A stretch of DNA of 5,043 bases from an uncultured Catenibacterium sp. (GTDB lineage: Bacteria > Bacillota_I > Bacilli_A > Erysipelotrichales > Coprobacillaceae), in the NCBI GenBank assembly GCA_900764725.1, contig CAAFPB010000298.1, positions 1 through 5,043 on the forward strand, in the 5' to 3' direction. Made by a program: the position numbers and the translations under genes. Below the pieces are notes generated by a model. The model had not been told where the DNA came from, searched no databases, and saw nothing but the letters and a program-made list of their open reading frames with translations. Of this stretch, positions 1 through 5,043 are shown in pieces. Within the stretch, counting starts at the first letter, position 1, and each line of letters opens with the position of its first letter.

Positions 1-114
1 ATGCAGGGTACGACAAGGAATGTGTGCAATGACCTTGGCGGTATTGCAAAAGTGATGCTTCATGTAGTGGATGAGAATGGAGGAAGTGAGATTCTACAAG
101 AGATATATGGGTAA
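1..114 (+). CDS. 3' end of an unidentified upstream gene (partial)
   Basis: An open frame runs from the first base to a TAA at 112-114 and encodes about 37 residues ending in SEILQEIYG. The window happens to begin with ATG, but the piece reads like the C-terminal tail of a longer protein: it has no leader, no motif and no complete domain. I do not recognise the family. Base composition is about 43% G+C (49 of 114 bases), somewhat above the operon average, but the piece is too short to conclude anything. Only 17 bases separate its stop from the metallophosphoesterase start on the same strand, so it could be the preceding gene of the same transcript and possibly another component or regulator of the system. 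The real start lies outside the window unless the ATG at 1 is genuine. Confidence 0.55.
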   Translation: MQGTTRNVCNDLGGIAKVMLHVVDENGGSEILQEIYG

Positions 115-131
115 ATAATAGAATAAAAATA
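115..131 (+). promoter_or_regulatory. A/T-only leader before the metallophosphoesterase gene
   Basis: These 17 bases between the upstream stop and the ATG at 132 contain a single G and otherwise only A and T. They hold no Shine-Dalgarno sequence. Such A-rich leaders are typical of translation starts in Bacteroidota, where initiation depends little on Shine-Dalgarno pairing. The gap is too short for a full promoter, and I saw no Bacteroidota-type -7 box (TAnnTTTG) in it or just upstream. The gene is therefore probably read from a promoter upstream of the window. Confidence 0.4.
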
Positions 132-1415
132 ATGAAAATAATACGTATATTACAACTTTCCGATATACATTGGAAGAAGCAGCTTGATGCTGCTGACGAT
201 TATACAGACATAAGGGACCAAATGCTACAAGATTTGGAGTATTATTGTAAAGGTACAGGTAATAGTTTTGATAAAATTCTCATTTGCGGAGATATTGCAT
301 TCAGTGGTTCTGAAGATGAGTATAAACGAGCTAATTCATTTATCAGAGAACTGTGTAAGACCGTGGCTTGTAAAAGCGAAGAAGTTTATACCGTTCCTGG
401 CAACCATGACAAGAATGTAAATGAACATCCCAAATGCGTGAGAGAATTCATTCATCAAGCTATATCTAATCGCGAGAATGATTGTGATTGGTTGTGGAAT
501 AAAATGGTTGACGAAGATTTTTCTTTCATCAAGAAATTGTATACCCCTTTTAAAGAATACAATAACTTCTGTAATGATGAGAGAGACAATGCTGAACCTT
601 TTATGCTTAGAGCTTTAGAAATGGATGTTGATAAACATAATGATGCAGAAATGTTTTGGCATTCTGAATTTGAAGATGATCTCGAAGGGTATCAAGTCAA
701 TTTGTATGGGGTGAACTCAGCATTGATTAGCGACTTGGATGATTATGACCCAGACCCCAACAGAAAGGAAGGACATCTTCTTTTCCTTCCCCAAATAGCG
801 TATCGTGGTGCAAAATGTAAGGATGGTATCATCAACATACTGATGTGTCATCATCCATTAGATTTCTTGCTGAATAAAGATACAATAGCCAAAGATTTGG
901 ATAAAAGGTATGCTTTGCAGTTATATGGGCATGTTCATATAGCCAACAGTGATATAAATAACAATGCAGTGCACATATACTCAGGCTCTTTAAATCCAGG
1001 AGATGTGAATGATAACACATATAAACCAGTCTATAATATCATAGAACTCTCCATTGAAAAGCATGATAATGAAAACGATGTATTGAAAGTGGATTTAAGG
1101 GTTCAGAAGTATGATGGGGAACAATTTGTAAAGGATGAAGAACAATCCAAGCCATTCAAGATTACTTTGAAAAAACATGATTTATGGAAGGATGGTAATA
1201 AACCTGCGATAGTTCTCGAACAGAGACTTCCAGATGGTTTATCCAAACGTGATGTTAGACATAAGTTTAAACAGTGTCCAAATTCAAAAGAGATAATACA
1301 AAAGATGTACCCACTGATTGATTGTACAGGCTCTGCCTATATGAGAAATCAAGTGTTCTTGGAAAAAATCAGGGAAGACAACAGGTGGGTTGAACTTTAT
1401 AACATGATAAAGTGA
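132..1415 (+). CDS. Calcineurin-like metallophosphoesterase, putative effector of a GTPase conflict system
   Basis: This 427-residue protein carries the full metal-site series of the calcineurin-like phosphoesterase superfamily: LSDIHW with D11 and H13, GDIAFSG with G53-D54, VPGNHD with N91 and H92, MCHHP with H240-H241, and GHVH at 266-269. These residues normally hold two divalent metals that hydrolyse phosphodiester or phosphomonoester bonds, so the enzyme looks active; the substrate cannot be read from sequence. Between GNHD and the core strand YGVNSA lies an acidic, probably helical insert (about residues 95-185) that may form a substrate cap. The core appears to end near residue 350. 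The remaining ~75 residues, ending in FLEKIREDNRW and a short helix, are an extension outside the core. No signal peptide or membrane segment is seen, so it is likely cytoplasmic. The stop overlaps the next start by one base. I infer an effector role from its position beside the GTPases. Housekeeping SbcD/Mre11-like identity is less likely because no SbcC partner is present. Confidence 0.9.
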   Translation: MKIIRILQLSDIHWKKQLDAADDYTDIRDQMLQDLEYYCKGTGNSFDKILICGDIAFSGSEDEYKRANSFIRELCKTVACKSEEVYTVPGNHDKNVNEHPKCVREFIHQAISNRENDCDWLWNKMVDEDFSFIKKLYTPFKEYNNFCNDERDNAEPFMLRALEMDVDKHNDAEMFWHSEFEDDLEGYQVNLYGVNSALISDLDDYDPDPNRKEGHLLFLPQIAYRGAKCKDGIINILMCHHPLDFLLNKDTIAKDLDKRYALQLYGHVHIANSDINNNAVHIYSGSLNPGDVNDNTYKPVYNIIELSIEKHDNENDVLKVDLRVQKYDGEQFVKDEEQSKPFKITLKKHDLWKDGNKPAIVLEQRLPDGLSKRDVRHKFKQCPNSKEIIQKMYPLIDCTGSAYMRNQVFLEKIREDNRWVELYNMIK

Positions 1416-1417
1416 TG
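1413..1417 (+). promoter_or_regulatory. TGATG stop-start overlap (translational coupling)
   Basis: The TGA stop of the metallophosphoesterase (1413-1415) shares its last A with the ATG start of the helical protein (1415-1417). A GTG at 1412 lies in the same frame directly before it and could be read as a start, but ATG at 1415 is preferred. There is no Shine-Dalgarno sequence, so re-initiation by the terminating ribosome is the likely way the downstream gene is translated. Confidence 0.6.
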
Positions 1418-2356
1418 AATAATGAACTAAATAATATTCTCATACAATGTGGTCTTATTGTACCACTTGAAGAGACAGAAACAGACGTATTGGCAAAAGC
1501 TTGTTCCGAATACATTGGCAATGAGTCGTTCTCATTCGATGATTTTGAGGAATTGGTCGATTGCTATGTTATGAATCGGGAATGTAATGAGTTGAACGAT
1601 TTCGTGGCTGAATACATTTCAAGCAATGGCTTGGGAAACTATAATTTTCCCAAACGTATAAAATGCGCACTTGTTTTCTATTGCATCTATTTGGCTATAG
1701 AAGAATGCGAAGATGACAAGGAAACTGCATTGCGATCATTATCGTTGCAAAACGTTATGATTCAAGTGCATGATAATTGGGAAAAATTAAATTATCAAGA
1801 TGTACTCTATAAGCTATATTTTAAATATAATCAATATGCAGAAGGAGAAGTAATCGGTGAAAAGAAATATCCAAGAGACTTTGTTCAATCAATGTTTATT
1901 GATAGTTTTCGACAGGGTGAGACTATCTCCGAGGACATGTCTGATAAAATACAGTCTTTAGCATTGATGGCCTGGGATGCAGAAATGTCGCAATTCATAA
2001 AAGGATTAAAGGAAACAAATGATTTCTTGAAAATTCAATTGATTTTGGAACATTATTTTGTCAATAAGCCGCAGATACCTAAAAAAGAAGACTTTATTGA
2101 GTTAATGCAACGTATTTTTCCACGTGGCGGAAATGGACAAAGGCAAAAGATAGAGAAAATTATTAAAAACCTGGCGGAAACGGACGTATGCCTTGTAGAT
2201 GAAATCAGATCAGATTCATCTTTGCTATTGCATGAAATTGAAAATGCAAGGGATAATAAATTTGGTGATTATCTAAAAGACTTCGAACTGAGTCCAAAAG
2301 AGTTCTTTGTTTATCTCTATCATGAACTGCTATTAGAAGATTTGTTAAAAGATTAA
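1415..2356 (+). CDS. All-helical protein, probably GASH (GTPase-associated system helical protein)
   Basis: This 313-residue protein (starting at ATG 1415; a GTG at 1412 would add one residue) has no enzymatic motif, signal peptide or membrane segment that I can see. The sequence looks almost wholly alpha-helical: amphipathic, rich in Glu, Asp, Leu, Lys and Asn, with few Gly or Pro residues. One exception is a basic Gly-rich turn at about 233-245 (RIFPRGGNGQRQK), which could contact nucleic acid or a phosphate. The last 22 residues begin LSPKEFFVYLYHELL and recall, from memory, the C-terminal end of GASH proteins. Its size, helical nature and place directly before a GTPase pair and GAP1 fit the GASH family of predicted GTPase conflict systems, where it is thought to be a structural adaptor. 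The family call rests mainly on context; the reading frame itself is secure, with tight junctions on both sides (-1 and +4 bases). Confidence 0.72.
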   Translation: MNNELNNILIQCGLIVPLEETETDVLAKACSEYIGNESFSFDDFEELVDCYVMNRECNELNDFVAEYISSNGLGNYNFPKRIKCALVFYCIYLAIEECEDDKETALRSLSLQNVMIQVHDNWEKLNYQDVLYKLYFKYNQYAEGEVIGEKKYPRDFVQSMFIDSFRQGETISEDMSDKIQSLALMAWDAEMSQFIKGLKETNDFLKIQLILEHYFVNKPQIPKKEDFIELMQRIFPRGGNGQRQKIEKIIKNLAETDVCLVDEIRSDSSLLLHEIENARDNKFGDYLKDFELSPKEFFVYLYHELLLEDLLKD

Positions 2357-2360
2357 AGTA

Positions 2361-3254
2361 ATGGAAGATAAAAAAGACATATTAGAGTCTTTAGCAGGTG
2401 TTGCACAGCTAAAGCACGACAATGTTATAAAGGATGATGCAATAGAAAATATAGCGCAATACTATTGCGATTCCATGACAGATGAAAATATCAATGATGT
2501 ATTAGGTGATTACAATACCCATCTTGTGACCTTAGTAGGATTTTCTGAGGTGGGAAAATCAACGTTTGTTGCTTCTTTGTATCATGAGTTTATGTGTACT
2601 GGAGAAATCGATGGGTACAAATTCATAGACTCAGACACTTATGTAGGATTTGAACGTAGAGCTTATATTCGCAATGAGTCTTTAAAAACTTCCAAGAGGA
2701 ATTCCAGAACGACGATGATGGAAGGACAATTCCTAACTTTAACTTTGTCTAAGGATGATATACTAAATAAACTTATCATTTCAGACAGAGCTGGGGAAAC
2801 ATACAAGAATAGCTATACTAGTAATTTGTCACAAGTAAAGCAGGATAAAGGCTTGATCAATTCGCATCATATTATATTTTTTATAGATTCATCATCTGTT
2901 AATAACGAAGATGATTATAGCGATTTTTGTGATGATTTTCAACTTCTACTTAGCCGTATGGCATCAGCTGGGGTATTCAATATACCAAAAGTGTATGACA
3001 TTATATACAATAAGATAGACTTGATTCAAACGGACGAGGTTAAAGAATTGTTTTCGAAGCAAAGTCTAGATTTTGAAAATAGAATGAAGAATGATTATGG
3101 CATAAACATCTCAAACAGGTTTGAAATTATATCAAATAACATGAAAGACCAAGGGCAGAAAGATGTTTTCAAGTATATTGTTAATACTTTGAATAGCCAT
3201 ACAAATTGCCAATACGAAGAATCCAATTGGGTGCAAACATTGTTGAATGAATAA
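2361..3254 (+). CDS. P-loop GTPase of the double-GTPase pair (probably DO-GTPase2 type)
   Basis: This 297-residue protein has a clear GTPase signature. An N-terminal segment of about 54 residues, probably helical, precedes strand LVTLVGF and the P-loop GFSEVGKS (60-67, then T68). A possible switch I threonine lies in SRTT (115-118). Walker B/G3 is DRAGE (142-146), with Glu where Ras has its catalytic Gln. G4 is the canonical NKID (217-220), which gives guanine specificity. The pattern GF-E-GKST, FERR, RTT, DRAGE matches what I remember of the TRAFAC-like GTPase paired with a second GTPase beside GASH and GAP1; assignment to type 2 rather than type 1 is from memory and uncertain. It likely binds and hydrolyses GTP and acts as the switch of the system. 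No membrane segment is seen. It starts 4 bases after the helical protein's stop and overlaps the next gene by 8 bases if the first ATG of that gene is used. Confidence 0.88.
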   Translation: MEDKKDILESLAGVAQLKHDNVIKDDAIENIAQYYCDSMTDENINDVLGDYNTHLVTLVGFSEVGKSTFVASLYHEFMCTGEIDGYKFIDSDTYVGFERRAYIRNESLKTSKRNSRTTMMEGQFLTLTLSKDDILNKLIISDRAGETYKNSYTSNLSQVKQDKGLINSHHIIFFIDSSSVNNEDDYSDFCDDFQLLLSRMASAGVFNIPKVYDIIYNKIDLIQTDEVKELFSKQSLDFENRMKNDYGINISNRFEIISNNMKDQGQKDVFKYIVNTLNSHTNCQYEESNWVQTLLNE

Positions 3255-4119
3255 GGAAGAGCATATGAGTATAACAAAATGTATGATAGCGGGTTTGCCA
3301 GGTTCTGGAAAATCCACCTATATAGGTGCTTTATGGTATTGTTTAATGCATCCTGAAAAAATTGAGGGTATAAAATTCGTGGCTGATAAAATGAATTTGG
3401 CAGATGACCTCACGGTGCTAAACAGATTGAGTGATGCCTATAAAAGCATGACGCTTATTGACCGCAACTATTCTGATAAAAATGAAACAGTTCAGATTAA
3501 TCTTAAGATGGCTGATTCTGATGTGAGATTACAAGTTGAGGTTCCTGATTTCCTTGGAGAAAATTTCAGAGACTTTATTGAACTAAAAGAATCTGAGTTA
3601 GTTTCTGAATGGCTCACAGATACGGATACATTGGTGTATTTTATGAATGAGGTTATACCGCCAGAATTCGAAGACGACCATGGAGCAGAAAATGACGAAA
3701 AGCCTATGCCAGCAAAAGACGTTCCGCCATTTTCAATCAAGACAATGTCAGCAGTAGCTATGAATATCATGGTTTTAAAATGCTTGTTGAGCAAGAAAAG
3801 TTTCAAGAAAGTAGTGATAGTGTTATCTTGGTGGGACAAGAAGACAAACAATGGAACTATATCAAACAATCCCCAAACATATTTGAAAGAATATTCTCCA
3901 GCTTTGTTTAATTTTATTGAAAGTCATATTTCCAATTTTGAGATTATAGGTCTGAGTGCACAGGGACTGGAATATCCAAAAGAAAACCAAGGAAATTATG
4001 AGGCGACAAAAAAGGAAATAAAAGTAAAGACACGAGAGGGTAAAAGATCTTTTGTTGAGATTGGGGATGAAATCATACACGATTTATCTCTACCATTATA
4101 TTTACTTATAAAGGAATGA
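3247..4119 (+). CDS. Second P-loop GTPase-like protein of the pair (probably DO-GTPase1 type), divergent G4
   Basis: This 290-residue protein starts almost directly with a P-loop domain: strand KCMIAG, then GLPGSGKST (16-24) followed by YIGALW. Walker B/G3 is VPDFLGENF with D101 and G104, again with Glu after the Gly. Where NKxD is expected there is VIVLSWWDK (190-198), which keeps the Asp but loses the Asn. A G5-like LSAQGLEYP follows near the C-terminus. GLPGSGKST, PDFLGE, SWWD and SAQG fit my recollection of the other member of the double-GTPase pair (motifs of the kind PDLSGE and SAWD). Residues 138-161 form an acidic, Pro-rich loop unlike the rest. Guanine specificity is therefore less certain than for the preceding gene; it may act as a partner or regulatory subunit. 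The start could instead be ATG 3265 (284 residues), which leaves a 10-base gap to the previous stop. The stop overlaps the GAP1 start by four bases. Confidence 0.86.
   Translation: MNKEEHMSITKCMIAGLPGSGKSTYIGALWYCLMHPEKIEGIKFVADKMNLADDLTVLNRLSDAYKSMTLIDRNYSDKNETVQINLKMADSDVRLQVEVPDFLGENFRDFIELKESELVSEWLTDTDTLVYFMNEVIPPEFEDDHGAENDEKPMPAKDVPPFSIKTMSAVAMNIMVLKCLLSKKSFKKVVIVLSWWDKKTNNGTISNNPQTYLKEYSPALFNFIESHISNFEIIGLSAQGLEYPKENQGNYEATKKEIKVKTREGKRSFVEIGDEIIHDLSLPLYLLIKE
3255..3267 (+). promoter_or_regulatory. Purine-rich stretch before the alternative start at 3265
   Basis: GGAAGAG (3255-3261) lies three bases before an in-frame ATG at 3265 and directly after the previous gene's TAA at 3252-3254. 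It is the most Shine-Dalgarno-like element at any junction here, though the spacing is short and Bacteroidota-type hosts rely little on such sites. It makes ATG 3265 a credible rival to ATG 3247; both leave the P-loop intact, and the second gives the usual very short lead into the first beta strand. Confidence 0.35.
4116..4119 (+). promoter_or_regulatory. ATGA start-stop overlap (translational coupling)
   Basis: The start codon of the GAP1-like gene (ATG 4116-4118) overlaps the TGA stop of the second GTPase (4117-4119). AAAGGA immediately precedes the ATG with no spacer, so it cannot work as a standard ribosome binding site. Coupled translation would help keep GTPase and GAP1 amounts in step. 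Confidence 0.6.
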
Positions 4120-5043
4120 TTATAGAACAGACTTTATATGGCTATAATAAAGGCCATGGTCTATTGGCGAGTTCTTTTCCTGTAAGACCGAACAACGACT
4201 CATCTTTGATGTCTGTTCTAAGTGATTGGACAGGTTTCAGAAATGAGTTAGGAGAAGATTCGTACATGACCTTCTACCCGTTATCGAATGGTGAAAAATA
4301 TGCTTTCGCCAAAACATGGTATGCGGATGAAATGGAGCGCCCTGGCTGTGTTTGGACTCACACTCTAATTGTTGATTTAAAAGACATGGATAGAAATTTT
4401 GACTTTAGAGTGTTGAACGATTACTTTAGGCGACCTCAAAAAGACGAGTATGATTTCTATCAACATAAAATAGAAATCGATAATTTTGAAACAAGATATT
4501 CCAATGTCGTATTTAGTATGTTCGATGACACGTCCTTGCTGGTTCTTTATTTACTTTTACTTGGAAATAATAAGAACCTTTTCATCTATATGGACAAGGA
4601 TCAAAGAGCTTATGTCGCATTATGTTTCTATCTACTTCAATATCTTCCTTTAGATATCTTAAAATGGGTCTCTATGAGTACTGGGTCAATTTCTCGTAGA
4701 AAACTTGGAAGTGAAGACTTTTCTATTCAATTTACAGATAATATTACTAATATTTCTTTGTCCAATGCTCCTTGGAATGGTAAAATAGCCAAAGAGAATT
4801 TTACTAATGGATTATTGTACATATTTGAACAGTCGAAAAAAGAGAATGATACTTTTCCAAGTTTAATAAGACTATTTAGGGAAGACATTAAAGATGAGAA
4901 AGAGAAACTATTTGCATTTGCAATGTTGATGAAAGAGCTAGACACGGCATTAAATGAAAAAGTTGGAGGAAAAGAATACGCAAACGTGTTATCCTTGTTG
5001 GAGGAATATTTTCCGAAGCAAAATGAGGGTATAAGACTTAAAA
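4116..5043 (+). CDS. GTPase-associated protein 1 (GAP1), N-terminal and middle domains; 3' end outside window
   Basis: A frame opened by ATG 4116 stays open to the window end (309 complete codons). It begins EQTLYGYNKGHGLLASS (4-20), close to the YGYsDGHrLLAsS opening I recall for the GAP1 N-terminal domain type 2. A second hallmark, RPGCVWTHTL, follows at 75-84. From about residue 140, hydrophobic helices lead to WVSMSTGSISRRKL (184-197), which fits the GAP1 middle domain signature around the 'F/M-S-TGS-SxR' segment. The C-terminal domain lies beyond the window; family members are usually much longer than this piece. No catalytic motif is known to me for the family; it is predicted to be a partner of the double GTPases in conflict systems, perhaps as adaptor or activator. 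Here it directly follows the GTPase pair with a four-base overlap. The call is strong for family and weak for biochemical role. Confidence 0.85.
   Translation, partial: MIIEQTLYGYNKGHGLLASSFPVRPNNDSSLMSVLSDWTGFRNELGEDSYMTFYPLSNGEKYAFAKTWYADEMERPGCVWTHTLIVDLKDMDRNFDFRVLNDYFRRPQKDEYDFYQHKIEIDNFETRYSNVVFSMFDDTSLLVLYLLLLGNNKNLFIYMDKDQRAYVALCFYLLQYLPLDILKWVSMSTGSISRRKLGSEDFSIQFTDNITNISLSNAPWNGKIAKENFTNGLLYIFEQSKKENDTFPSLIRLFREDIKDEKEKLFAFAMLMKELDTALNEKVGGKEYANVLSLLEEYFPKQNEGIRLK

Noticed and set aside
132..1415. SbcD/Mre11 DNA-repair nuclease identity
   Set aside because: The motifs are those of the superfamily in general. No SbcC/Rad50-type coiled-coil ATPase follows, and the neighbours are a GTPase pair and GAP1 instead.
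1631..1653. Inverted repeat TTGGGAAA / TTTCCCAA with a 7-base loop
   Set aside because: It lies within the helical protein gene with no following T tract, so it is not a terminator. An 8-base stem of this kind is expected by chance in a window this size.
3095..3317. Two overlapping short - strand frames across the GTPase junction
   Set aside because: They overlap each other and two well-supported + strand genes, and their translations have no recognisable features.
3315..3328. Perfect 14-base palindrome CACCTATATAGGTG
   Set aside because: It falls in the P-loop codons of the second GTPase (S23 to G27), where the protein sequence is constrained. One such palindrome in 5 kb is not far from chance, and an operator deep inside a coding region of an operon is unlikely.
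3492..3869. 125-residue open frame on the - strand
   Set aside because: It lies wholly inside the second GTPase gene, whose motifs prove the + frame. Its translation is Ser/Phe/Ile-rich low-complexity sequence typical of an antisense shadow, with no motif or leader.
4727..4945. 72-residue open frame on the - strand
   Set aside because: It is contained within the GAP1 frame, which carries family hallmarks. The Ser/Phe-rich translation looks like an antisense shadow.
1..5043. CRISPR array, tRNA/rRNA, insertion sequence or attachment site
   Set aside because: No spaced direct repeats, terminal inverted repeats, transposase or structural RNA signature was seen. Coding sequence fills almost the entire window.

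Overview
The window is one strand-uniform, tightly packed operon segment. It holds the 3' end of an unidentified gene, four complete genes and the 5' part of a sixth, all on the + strand. The DNA is AT-rich (roughly 35% G+C by eye). Most start codons follow A/T-rich leaders with no convincing Shine-Dalgarno sequence. Together these suggest Bacteroidota (a Bacteroides/Prevotella-like host), but this is inference and no taxonomic marker gene is present.

Layout: 1-114, end of an upstream reading frame, product not recognised. 132-1415, calcineurin-like metallophosphoesterase with all the metal-site motifs and a C-terminal extension. 1415-2356, all-helical protein, probably the GTPase-associated system helical protein (GASH). 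2361-3254, P-loop GTPase with canonical G1, G3 and G4 motifs. 3247-4119, second P-loop GTPase-like protein with a non-canonical G4 motif. 4116 to the window end, N-terminal and middle parts of GTPase-associated protein 1 (GAP1), cut by the window edge. Junctions are +17, -1, +4, -8 (or +10 with an alternative start) and -4 nt, so transcription as one unit with translational coupling is likely.

The set (two adjacent GTPases of the 'double-GTPase' type, a GASH-like protein, GAP1 and a nuclease/phosphoesterase-type enzyme) matches the GTPase-centred conflict systems predicted by comparative genomics by the Aravind group (names DO-GTPase1/2, GASH, GAP1). I know of no experimental mechanism for them. 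A reasonable model is that the GTPase pair acts as an NTP-dependent sensor/switch, GASH and GAP1 are scaffold or adaptor subunits, and the metallophosphoesterase is the effector, possibly acting on nucleic acid or a nucleotide. No mobile element, CRISPR array, tRNA, rRNA or terminator is visible. No non-coding stretch exceeds 17 bp.
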